From: Agapanthus africanus
Taxonomy: Eukaryota > Streptophyta > Magnoliopsida > Asparagales > Amaryllidaceae
DNA length: 64,000 bases
Assembly (NCBI GenBank): GCA_030015575.1
Contig: JASDDO010000028.1
Location: 27,011,154-27,075,153, forward strand
Direction: 5' to 3'
In this document: in pieces, positions 23,557 through 34,495 of the stretch
Numbering within the stretch: the first letter of the stretch is position 1
Layout: each line of letters starts with the position of its first letter
Position numbers and translations under genes: made by a program
The notes under the pieces: generated by a model
What the model was told of the DNA's origin: nothing
Databases searched by the model: none
Seen by the model: only the letters and a program-made list of their open reading frames with translations

Positions 23557-24770
23557 GACGAAAGTCTCTTTCTTTGTGTAATTTCGGTTAATAAAAAAAA
23601 TTAAAAAATTATAAAAATTGAAAAATCTTAAAACAAAAAAAATAAAATAAAAATTATCTTGTTATTTTTGAAAGGTTTCTGTGCAAGTGTGCAGGTTTGG
23701 AACAAACTCTGTTTCAGATCTGGAGCAAACTCAGTGAACAAATCCAGAAACAGGGGATCTAAACAGAAAAAGGAAAACCAGCTCAGCACAGAGAAAAATT
23801 CTGAAAATCCAAACTCACTGATCCGCCGCGGAAACGCGGCAGAAGCGCTTGTTTGACCGCGGAACCGTGGTTAAAGGGTGACACCAGCAACCCAAAAATC
23901 TCTGTGAGTATCTCATTTCTTATCTACTCTCCTCTGCACTCCACTGAAAAAAATTTCCTGCAGGTTTCTTTGCACAGATTCTCTTTCTCCTATCCAATAA
24001 ATTATTTTTGTGCAGAATTCTTTGCGCTGTCAAATAAAAAAAAATTTGTAAGTGTTTTAGATTTTTGGTGTGTTAACTGCTTTGCATAATTAATACGGAA
24101 TTTAAGGGGCTATAACACCAATCAAGATTGGGTGGGGATTTCATTATTCTTCCTAAGACCCCAAAAATCACTAAAAGCATATGCATCATCCTTGAATTAA
24201 TTAAAAAATATTTAGACTCGGCCAACTAATGACTGTCATGCTCATTAGGACAGAGGAAGTTTGTGGGCATTCAATCGTTTATCTAAACTTGACTTTGTGG
24301 TGCCTAGGCTAGACAAGTGAGAAAGGTAACTTTAAAAGGCCTGCCTCACCATGATTAGTGAGCGGAACCCTCCTTTCTTCATTTGTGCTTACCTGGTCAC
24401 AATTGGCAGTGAAGAGGCGATTTGAGGGTTATCTCACAACTTGTCATTTTGGAACAGTTAGGAGAAGTCTAGTTGACTTAAAAGACCGTAACTCTAGATT
24501 TGATTGTGCATGTTTTAAACTGTGATTTTTTGAAGTAAGTCCGTACAATTCTTTCAAAAACTCTTTCTAAAAAAAAGACACTTTCAAAAAAAAATTCTAA
24601 ACTCCAAAAATAAAAATTTACAAAAACAAAAAAAACATTCTTTTTCTTCTCCTTTCTCTCATTAGATCATAGGTACCCCACCTCGTAAAACTCTTGCCGA
24701 ACTTTGGTACCCACAACCAGACATTACTTCCTACGGTTCTTGTTTTGGTCGAATTTCGAACGACCCCTCC
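23557..24770 (+). other. Untranslated leader of E
   Basis: About 1.2 kb without a supported gene. It contains a second, weaker CCGCGG-type pair (about 23823-23870) that echoes the LTR hairpin, and AT-rich DNA. Toward its end a stretch reads PPRKTLAELWYPQPDI on the plus strand (near 24670), loosely like the opening of Athila-type Gag. I do not call a product from it. Confidence 0.6.
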
Positions 24771-26702
24771 ATGCCCAAAATTTCTTTGAAAGATCGGATA
24801 AACGCGTCTAGGACAACCAATTGGACTCCGCAATCCACCTTGTATCAATCATTTCAACCTTCACCACCTTCTTACGTTGATACTCCTTTTTCGAGTCTTG
24901 TTGTAACTCCGAAACCCATGTTTATTGCTGAACATATTGAACAATCTCGTAACCGACTTTCACTCCTTTCACCACTGCGAATTCTGTGGATCAACAATTT
25001 CATTCATCTTCTTATCCAAATGTTGATCCTAACACTATCCAGCCATTCTATTCCTATCCATCCTACCCAACTTTTACACCTTCCCTGGACATTGCTTCTA
25101 CACAGCCATTTGGGAGTTTTCAGTATCCAAACAACTTTGAATTTTTTACTGAAACTCCTTCACAACCCATGTCTAGTTTGGAACAGGCGTCGGAAGACTT
25201 TAAGGTAGTGTCATTCTAAAAGATGATGGATTTGAATGCGTCCATGGCCGCCCTCATACAACCTAGTGACCCGATAGCTAGTTTCCAACTAGCTCCAAAT
25301 TTTCCAATGTATGATGAGGTGGTTGGAAAGATTGATAATTTGAGTGGAGAGAGTGAGCTGTGCACCCTTCCAAATCAAACCTACCCATCCCCAATTGAAT
25401 CCCATAACTCCGGTTTTGAATGTCTATCAAGTATCCCATGTGATTCATTAATTGAAAATAGAATGAGTAATGAGTTGTGCGACTTTGTAGTGTTTGATTT
25501 ACATGATTGTGAAGGGTCCCTTTCGAGTGAAACCATCACCAATCCTTTTGACCTCTACACCTCCACTCAAAAACCTGAATTGATTAATATTCATGCTTTT
25601 GATGAGGTGTCTAAGAAAATTGATTTTCACTTGATTGAGGATATGGACGCTGGGAATATTTTGGATGATGAACCCGCAGATCTGACTGAATTTTTCTCTC
25701 CAATTCATCATCCCGGGTCATTAAATGTTTCTCCCGAACTTCATATGCGTCTTGATTTTGATGAGAATTGCATGGATAAGCTAAATTTTGCGGAGAGTAT
25801 TGAGGAAATTATTGAGGATGAAGCAGTTTTACTTAAGGAGTCGGATTTTCCAATTCATTCTATCTCTTTCATTGACTGCGCACACCCTCCTGAATCTTTA
25901 ACCGATACCCTTCCTCAATCACTTCCCTCCATCCTCGTTCCGACCTTGCAAGAAACCGTTACACATTCATTTTCAATGTCTGGTTTACCGAGTTCGACGT
26001 ACCCATATTTTTCACGAATCTTGAGGGATTTGACCTCATTTCTCAGTGGGTTGATAGATTAGCACAATCGCTTTTTACACATCGGTCATTACAAATTTTG
26101 CTAATTATACACTCCATCTCCACTCTTAAGTTCGTATTCAACTTCTTTCTCCCACTTTCTCTGGTTCTTCTTCTAATCTTCCTTTAATGATAGCGAGTGT
26201 TAATGAATCACAATCCGATATTTTGAGTTCGATAATTCTAGAAAAACAACTTGATTTAAACTCTTTTGAGAATAAGGTAGATGAGCCTTGCGAGTCTACT
26301 ACCTCCATAATTTTTGAAAAATCAAGTGTGTTGAGTTTTGGCGCGACACTTATTGACATTGAAACGTTCAATCGGACCATCGATGAAAGTTTCAAAAATA
26401 TTTTTGCCGACAAAATCGCATTCCTAAACGACACGGATTTTGTGATTAATCAATCTCCACCTGAAGAAGTCGAACCACCACCATTTCTTCTTATCCCATA
26501 CGAGAATGTGACCATTCTTCCCATTCCTAATCATCCACATTCTCTTTTCCGTTCACCATTTTTGTTTCGTCTCTACAAATCGAGACGTAAACCTTTTCTT
26601 TTACACCACTTATCTCTTCCCCACTTCTTCCTGGCTCCATACAACATGTTCTTCCACCAACCAGTGCGTTTCACTGATAAATTTTCGAATGGTTGGTGTT
26701 GA
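24771..26702 (+). pseudogene. E open-frame block, unknown acidic protein
   Basis: Three long plus-strand frames lie here: 24986-25219 (or the overlapping 24771-25208), 25223-26062 (279 aa) and 26187-26702 (171 aa). The middle one is rich in Asp, Glu, Ser and Pro, with stretches such as EVSKKIDFHLIEDMDAGNIL. It has no zinc knuckle, capsid motif, protease, RT or integrase that I can see. The third has NDTDFVINQSPPEEVEPPPF. Its place between leader and 3' untranslated region is where Gag would be. It could be a strongly diverged Gag-like or accessory product, or sequence captured from elsewhere. I do not recognise it. The block is fossil and broken a few times. Confidence 0.5.
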
Positions 26703-28423
26703 CTTTTGGTCTTTGCAAAGCTTGGCATTGACCAATAACTTTCAACCCCCTTTTTAAAAGCTTAACATTGTTTAACTCAAGTTTGGGGGGGTATAATTTG
26801 GCTCTTGAAAATAAATTTTTTTTACTCAAAGTGGTGAGTCAAAAATAAGTTTAGGGGTGATTTTCACAATCATATTTCATGTCCCCGTTAACAAATTTTT
26901 TTCCTCCCAAGTTACAAGTTTCTGAGATTTAACAGATGGCAACAATGGAAACACTGTTTCACTTAAGTTTTGGGGGGGCCTTTTTGTGTATATATATATT
27001 TTGTTTTCTTTTTCTGTTAATAAAAAAATTAATAAATAAACAAACAGGGGAATACCGACAATTTTGACCCTCTTGGTGTTGCCCGACAGTGAAGGCACTG
27101 TCAAGTTTAAGTTTGGGGGTGTGCTCAGTAAGCTTTCTTCCTTTGCATTCATATGTATATTTTTGCATTTGCATACTTATTTTAAAACCCATAAAAATCA
27201 AAAAATTAAAAAATAAAAATTGAAAAGTTCAATTTTGACCATATTTGACTTAAGTTTAACATGACGGTTGACTAGTTAGGAAAAACTATATCCTAAACTT
27301 AGTAAATTAAAAACCCTAAAAATAACCTTTCTTAAAATTTAACTGTAGAAAATATACGTCCTTATAGTTTATTTAGAAATAGGCAAATTTTGAGTTCAGT
27401 TCTTGGGATAAATCGAAATAAGGGAAGAGTATTGAAAGCTCTAATTGAAGTATAAGTCTGAAAAATAATTCTGAACCTTAAGTCCAAATTCTGAAAGTAT
27501 ATACCCTATTTTATGCACTCACACACATCTTGAAACTTGGGATAGTAGAGGATACCTTGAAATGCTCTTATCTAAAATCCTTAGTATGAAGGAAAATAAA
27601 ATAAAAGTATAAGTGTTGAATAAAGAGAAAAAAAATGAACACTGGTTTTGTAATTGCTTAAGGCGCAGCATAAATAAAAAAAATATAGCGAGGGTGCTTT
27701 ATCACCTAGTGCCTTAGACCAACTGGTTTGGGAGTCACTGCTAAGCCTTAGGTGTTGCAAGACGGGGAATTACGCCTAAATGCGCAAGCACTTTTTGTAA
27801 TCGGTCGTTTAGTACCTCAAGAAGTATTAATGATCGCATGAAGGATGTGTGAGCAATTTCATCTAAAATTCACCAACTAAAAGTATTTTGGAAGATAGAC
27901 AAGAGTATGATAGCTTGAATTGAATTTCCAAGTGTAGGGGTGATAATTACACACAAGTAGGGGTATATAATTGGAGTTTGGAGGAGAGATATGAATAAAA
28001 GATAGAGCTTATATCTTCAGTAGAGATGATAAAAATTCCTGAGTTAAGATTGCACCTTAGAAGGACAATTTAGGAGATGCTGAAAGCTTTATAAACTTGC
28101 AAAACGTATATGATCTTAAGTTAAATGAAAAGGAAGTGTGAAAAATACGGGTTGATAATTTCTAAGTTGAAGATGATAGATTTTCTTGCTAGAATACTGA
28201 ATTGAAAAATTAGAGTCAACGGCCAAATTGATCGGATTTTGTGGGTGTAATCAACTGAAAACACTCAGGAGACAACACTCCTCCTACTAGGGACACCTAG
28301 AGGTTTAACGGCTTGTTTCATGAGCTCGGTGCAATCGCGTTCCCTGCGAAAGTGAGGTTAGGATTTTTTTGAGAATAAAATTGGTTTTGCTCGAGACGAG
28401 CAAAAGATAAGTTTGGGGGTATT
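26703..28423 (+). other. 3' untranslated region of E with four purine tracts
   Basis: No gene is supported. AAGTTTGGGGG-type tracts occur at 26779-26791, 26965-26979, 27109-27120 and 28409-28420. Only the last abuts the 3' LTR and is the normal plus-strand primer; the earlier three are extra copies. The rest is AT-rich. Confidence 0.75.
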
Positions 28424-29638
28424 TGTTCATATCAGATTTTTGCATTTTTATATCGCCCATTCTTAATCACATTGCATATAAATAGGTGCTTTTGATCCAT
28501 ATCTGCTAAATAGTTGCGGGTTACAGGTCCTCAGCTCTTTACAGTGAGATTCGTGAAAAGTCGCAACAAATGTGGGACTACGACCAATAACAGATGAATA
28601 CCGATCCGCATGATGCCGCATACCAGTTCAAGCGGAGTTCAAGGCAAAATTCCACTGCTGAATATCTGAAAGAGAACAGAAGAGCTTTTTAGAAACCAAG
28701 TGTACCAAACAAAAGATAAAAGCAACTGGTAGAAGACCTGAAAAGATGGACCCAAGATTCCACCATATGGCCGCGGAACCGCGGCCAAACAGGCACTTCT
28801 GCCGCGGTTCCGCGGTCGTGCAATGCACGTGTCGGTGCTTTGACTCGGCTCTTTTGGGGTAGTTTTGTAATTTCGTGTATGGATCAGAATATAAACCTAG
28901 TGTTTTCCTATCTATAAATAGGAGAGCTCAAAGCCAAATTATGTGTGCCTCTTTTTGGACGATGCCTCTCTTTATTTTTTTGCTTCTTTTCAATTTCTAG
29001 ATGTAAATTTAAATTCCATTGTAATGCCTTTTTAGAGGGCATCAATAAAATAAGCTTTTTATTTATCTCGCATTCTTTTTATCGTACATGTAATTTTTTA
29101 TTATTAATCCAGTAATAGAAATTTATCTGTTTTTTCCTTATAATGAATTTTATTGTTATCTCTCTAATGAGTGAGTAATTCCTCACTTGTTAGGGAAGGA
29201 GAGGGAAGGTTTGAGAGAAGGAAATCTCTCTCACTCCTTTCTTTGCCCAAATAATTTTAAATACGGACTCCCTTTAATTCAACCATAATCCGCTCACTAC
29301 GGCATCCTATCCTACATGATAGCGGTGATTTCCTAGTTAAACCGGTTGTGGTTGAATTAACCGGAAGTTAGGGCTAAGAGCCAAGAACGGATGGACAAGG
29401 ACCAAAAGGAAGAAACTAAGTTTCTTCCCAGTCGTGCTAATCCCCGTTGTTGCCGATTACCCTAACACCTTTATTCACAGATCTTAAAACAAAACCCAAT
29501 TTAATTGGACTTAACTCATTAGAACATAAAGAAAAGGATTTCTTCTCCCTGTGGGTCGACCCGTACTCAACCGGCTAGCTACCAAGCGACACCGTCTTGA
29601 TTGCGGTAAATTTAAACACAGAAAATCTCTACCAATCA
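28424..29638 (+). repeat. 3' LTR of E
   Basis: TGTTCATATC...CTACCAATCA, 1215 bases, about 100 shorter than the 5' LTR. The GC-rich hairpin (about 28770-28816) and the TATA box (28912-28921) are kept. The right target duplication GGTCG follows at 29639-29643. Confidence 0.93.
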
Positions 29639-29643
29639 GGTCG

Positions 29644-30560
29644 GTATCATCATCTCTAACACTGAAGTGTAGTGCCAGGAACGACTCATCATTTGTCGTT
29701 GCCCGTTGGAGAGCGATGGATTATGTGACAGGTTTAGATCTCTATCACCTAAGGCTTTTCAATTTTATGAGCCGTAAGGGTCTCATAAAAACATTTTCTC
29801 CCTACAAGTCAAAAGGATCTCGTAGGTATATTTTCTACTTAGGAGTCGTGAGGATTCCTATGTGTGTTGCTCATTTGTAAATCGTAAGAATCTCACGCGG
29901 GAATATTCTTCTCACAAGGTCGAGAGGAATTTGCGAGTGTATTTTCGTTTCTTTTTCACGAGTTTGCGCCCTTTCGGGTTTTCACAAACTCGCTGGTAGT
30001 CCTGCTGGTTTTACTCACGGAGCCCTTTAGAGTTTTCATCCGTGCCCGTTTTGCTTGCGGACATACCGTTTTTTTTTTTTTAATTTTTTTGTTTTATTTA
30101 TTTATTTATTTATTTTTACATCTTTTTTCTTTTATTTCCCAGTTTAATGATTTAGAGGTCATCTGTTCCCAGTTTAATGACTTAGAGGTCTACCGGGTCA
30201 AAAGTTTAGAATTTTTGGGTTGGGTCTGAAATAGTTATTTATATACACACTTTTTTTGCCGTGATTGCTCCATCATTTCAGCTTTTCTTATCGCGAAAGT
30301 TGCGATTGCCCTATCATTTCGGCTATTTATTCGCGAATACCCCATCATTTCGGCTTTTTTTACTCACTGATTTTTATTGCGAGTTGTCCTATCATTTTGG
30401 CTTTTTTTTCTTGTTTTTCTATTTTTACTCACTGATTCTTATTGCGAGTTGCCCCATCATTTCGGCACTTTTTATTTACACAAAAAAAAATTACATTCCC
30501 GGTTTAACGACTTAGGAGTCGACTGTTCCCAGTTTAACGACGTGGTGGTCAAGGATGTCT
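29644..30560 (-). repeat. C internal region, tandem repeats after E
   Basis: Continues the C repeats interrupted by E: one more ~82-base unit, then GTCGAGAGGA-class palindromes (about 29745-29950), an AT-rich stretch with (TTTA)n near 30095-30115, and repeats around CCCATCATTTCGGC (30250-30480). Repeats around CCCAGTTTAATGACTTAGAG lie at 30145-30195 and 30500-30560. Counterparts stand in the same element-relative order in B (49370-50400) and D (36650-37960). No gene is seen. Confidence 0.8.
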
Positions 30561-30562
30561 AC

Positions 30563-33500
30563 TTATCCAAGACTCTTGAACTTTGATCTTGGCAGGGCTG
30601 AGTTGATGACCGTAACTTGGTGGTTTGCCGAAATATTCGAGGACGGTAGGTTTTTCCTAGCCTTGTATTGGTTCTCTACCCAATCTTTGAAAACATAGCA
30701 ATCTTCGATGGTATAACTCACCATCCTATGATATGGGCAGTACATGGGATCGGCAGTCTTGTTCATTTCATGTGGCCTCTTTGGAATAGGAAGTTGCAGA
30801 ACATTTTCAAAGGCGTCCTTGAATATTTTGCGGAATTCGTCCCTCCTGAAAGAGTATGCTTTCTTCTTTCTATCCATTAGAGTCGGTGTCTTTCCTGATA
30901 CTGGTCCTCGAGGCTGATCAGTCTTTGGTTCGCTTGTTGTCTGCTTACCCCATTCAATGTACGTATCGGAGGGACTCGAAGCAGATCACGGCCGTTTTTC
31001 GCAAAGGTGTTCCGCTCTTGGGCTAGATAGAGTGTCAGTTGGCTGCTTCCGAACATCAATCCCCGGCTCATGAACCAAAATTTGATTTTGCTGTAATTGC
31101 AATCGGACGACTTGAGTCGTGAGATCTGCCACGACATTTTCCAGCTTGTCAACTTTTGAACGAACCTTGGCCATCTTCTCATCCATGTCCTGAAGCTGCC
31201 TTTGAAGCCATTGAAATAATATTTGTTCTATAGTTCCGGGTATGATAACCGGGTCATTCTTACTGCCTGAGCTCGATTCTGCAAGAAACATGGTCTCCTT
31301 TGGCTTAATGGCCTGAGAAAGCTCCTCATCATCTAGACCGAGCCGGTGTTGGGTAGCAACAACCACGTCATTATCATGGGTATGAGGCGTAGGAGGACTT
31401 GTTCTTCTGGGCTCTACCATGTAGACCATGTGGGTTGTGTACCCATCTGTCGCTTCTCCATTGGTAATGTTGCTCGTTGGGCTTTTAGCTTGTTGCCTTA
31501 GTCTGTTCCATTCAAAGAAGGGCAGACTGAGAGAAGCAGATTCCTGGAGGGTTTCGGTCTCTGTTTGTATGAAACTGACGGTCACCGCTTGATCGTTTGT
31601 CAACCCGTCAGGGGACAACGAGATTTCTCCAGCCTTGTATTGTTTCTCGACCCAATTCTTGAAAATGCAGCAGTCTTCGATAATGTGTCCCAACACTCGG
31701 TGGTATGGAAAATAATTGGGATGATCAGCCTTGTTCGCTTCACTTAACCTTTTTGTTTCTGGTAGCCGCAGGCCATTTTTCAGAGCATCTTTAAATATTT
31801 TGTGAACCTTGTCTCTGCAGAAAGGGTAGAACTTATTTCTCCTTTCCTCTAAATTTGGCTCTCAAGGTTTGTTAGTCTTCGCTCTGCCCACTCTCTGCTT
31901 ATTGAGAGAATTGGTGATGTTGGAACTTTCCCCTTTTCGGTTTTCATCCCACCGATGTCTCGGTCTGAATTGGAGATCCATAGTGGACTCGGGTTTTGAG
32001 CGTTCCAATATTTGGACCTTCTTGGTCAGTTCTTGGAATGTTTTGAGGCCTGCGATGCACAGGAAAGATTCCATCCAATTGTTCAGAGTTTCTATAAGAA
32101 GACTGACGGATTGGTCTTGTTCTAACGGAGGTTCGCATTTAACAGAAAGATTGCGCCATCGGACTATAAAATCAATGCTGCTTTCGTTTTTCTTTGGTTC
32201 GGTCCTTACAAAGTTGGCAATGGTGATTTTATCGCTGACACTCATGAACCTTGGCTTGAACAGGCATTCTATTTAAGTGAACGTCGTAATCGAATCATCT
32301 GGTATTCTTGCATACCAATCGAAAGCAATATCGGTCAAGCTATTGACAAACTGAAGGAGAAGGAGCATATCATTGCCCTCAGTATTCGTACATGATACTT
32401 TAAATTGGGCAATGTGTCGGTTCGCATTTTCCATCCAATCGAACCTTTCGAATTTGGGGACGACATGGCCACTGGGAAACTCCACAAGATCGTATTGTGT
32501 AGGGTATGGTCTCCCAGTGCTGCCAACCTCTTTTCGCGTCTCGGCCTTGGCCGCCAATGTTTTGACTTTGTTGGTGATCAAATACATGATCTGATCCTGT
32601 GTTGGCGGGCGGCTGTCATCGGTAGTCAAGACATTTTCCGAGATAGGATGCGGCCAACTTTCATGCGGTTCGCTCACCTTTGGATTTAAGGGAATAGGCG
32701 TTGGCTGCCTCGGGAAACCGTTTCTCGGTTCATGAGCAGAACCCTGCGCTTGATTGGGCGGCTGAGAGACAGCTTGGGCCATGAGCTGTAAGACGACGTT
32801 TGTCAAGTCATCAATTTTCGAGTAGAGCTTGGCCATCTCCTTGTCATTGTTTTTTATCTGCTTTTGGAGCTCTTGGAAAAGTTGCTGCTCTGCGGTCTTG
32901 GGACGGATGATTGGCTCCTCTTCTCTTTCCAAGCCCGGCTCCTCATGAACTGAGAGATCTCTCTGCTTATCAGCCTCACTGGAAGGGTCTTCATTACCTT
33001 CCAGAGGAAGCTGGTCTTGGAAAGTGTTAGCCGCATTCACACCATATTGGATTTGAGATGTGGTAGCCCTATCCTTGTTCTTGGTGTGTGTGCCCACTAT
33101 GTAGACAATGTGGACCGCATATCCAGCCGTCTCTTTATCTTTGCGGCTGATTTTTCGGACCGTCGTCGTGGCCATTCCTCTTCTTGAAAGGACAGGCGAC
33201 TGAAGACGGTTGGCCTAACTGGGTCCTTAGGTGGTGCTGTCTGGATTGCAGTTTCTTGACTTTTGCGGTCATGGCATTCTTCTGAACCAATTTCAGCGGT
33301 TCAAAAGAATTAGCGAGCTTCACGGCCGATTCAGCTGTTGTTGCGGGGTAACTTTGTTCTTGGAACCCCATGAAGTTCAGCCTAGCAGGAGCCCTAGCCC
33401 TTTTGTTGGCTCTGTATCTGAGCCTTTTCTATCTTAGCTTCTCGATTTTGAGGGCTTGGTGGGTATCTGTTATCCAGGAAGCTATCGTGAGTCGATTGAC

Positions 33501-33984
33501 GGGGAGCTTAGAGAAGATACCCGATTGAGCAATTGTCAGGGGCACCGCTGGAGCTTGCCCGAGATGCCTTATCGCTTTGTTGGTGTTGATGGCTTTGCCC
33601 CCAGCTGGAGAAAAGAAGATTCATTCGGAAATGGATTTGTGCTTGGGCTAAGGTGCCTTCGCGACTTTGACATTTGGCCTTTTTCCCTTTTGAGGCCGGT
33701 TTATTTATCACCGGAGCTTGAGGAGCAGGGATGGCGTTAGCTAGTATGAATAGAATAGAGCCAAATAGTAACAGCGACTCCTCCCACTGTCGCCCAAGAC
33801 TGGTCGGGAGGATCGTCCCAGTGTCCATCTTCATCGTGTAAGAGATGGGAGCTGTGTTGATAGCTGAGCTTGTCCTTAGAGATATTTTGTTGCGTCCGAA
33901 AATTGCAATTTGAAAATGATAACCCGCACAAGAAAGCATGATTTCAGTACAGCCAATCGATATATATGTTGATTGAGTTTGCAT
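30563..33984 (-). pseudogene. C gag region with duplicated modules
   Basis: Minus-strand frames at 33508-33984, 32273-33175, 31862-32245, 30986-31696 and 30563-30877. The capsid core is at 31862-32420: LLLLQFVNSLTDIAFDWYAR, then SIDFIVRWRNLSVKC and AGLKTFQELTKKV, as in Tat Gag. Ahead of it are a YAVHIVYIVG segment (near 33100) and a predicted coiled coil, ELQKQIKNNDKEMAKLYSKI (near 32840). A second copy of these two segments lies further on: YTTHMVYMVE (near 31420) and LQRQLQDMDEKMAKVRSKVD (near 31175). CHHC zinc-like motifs lie at about 31637-31720 and 30672-30755 (YCPYHRMVSYTIEDC). Gag would build the particle; no polymerase follows. It is a fossil with many breaks. Confidence 0.8.
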
Positions 33985-34018
33985 GAATATTTAACCCGGA
34001 AAATAGGATGAGAGGAAA

Positions 34019-34039
34019 GGTCCCACCGGACGTGCCAGA
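34019..34039 (-). other. Primer binding site of C
   Basis: The minus strand reads TGGCACGTCCGGTGGGACC four to five bases after the LTR end at 34043. The same site type is in B (60262-60282) and D (36358-36378). I do not assign the tRNA. Confidence 0.75.
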
Positions 34040-34042
34040 ATC

Positions 34043-34495
34043 TGTAAAGTGTTTTTCATCACCCCATTGAGATAGAAATGTGCGCGTTTATCAGGCATGT
34101 ATAGATTCCCCCTTCCTAAGGTAGGCTGGGGTTTATGATTGGTGGGATCCGAATCTCCGGAAGCCGTGGACTAAGCTGCCGTTAATTACCCCTCGCTTTT
34201 AGAGCAAGAGAACCTCTGATTGATGGGTCAAACTAGTCATGCGAAAAATATTGTGTGTTGGTGTGTTTTTTTAATAATAGGGACGTGTTCATTTTTTTTA
34301 TTCTATTTGTGACAAATGAATTTTTTTTAAATTATTCAAAGAAACATTTTTTAAAAATTATTTTATTTATTATTTATATTTTATTTTATTTATTCTATTT
34401 ATTTTATATTTTTAAAAAAAATATTAAAAAAGGAAGGGGAAGCCCCCTCCCACTCACGTGAGAGGGAGAAGGGGGCTCTCACTAAGTGGGAGCCT
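34043..34495 (-). repeat. 5' LTR of C, part 1 (element-distal end)
   Basis: Begins TGTAAAGTGTTTTTCATCACC, the inner LTR end next to the primer site, and parallels the end of the D LTRs (36100-36354 and 40865-41095). It is AT-rich from 34255 to 34440, then has CTCACGTGAG-type palindromes until interrupted by D. No gene is seen. Confidence 0.88.

Larger units (their letters stand above)
22217..29638 (+). mobile_element. Element E: non-autonomous LTR element with Athila-type primer site
   Basis: A bounded element on the plus strand with LTRs 22217-23536 and 28424-29638 and target duplication GGTCG at 22212-22216 and 29639-29643. The primer site TGGCGCCGTTGCCGGGGA (23539-23556) is the type used by Athila/Calypso elements. 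The 4.9 kb internal region shows no protease, RT, RNase H or integrase, only an open-frame block (24771-26702) without a recognised domain. This fits a large non-autonomous LTR derivative. LTRs differ at about nine sites in a hand-compared stretch of about 230 bases, and the 3' LTR is about 100 bases shorter. It lies within the minisatellite of C. Confidence 0.92.

Noticed and set aside
25223-26062. Host gene of 279 codons
   Set aside because: It lies wholly inside E between its primer site and 3' LTR, with no introns or host-protein similarity that I recognise, so it is element content.
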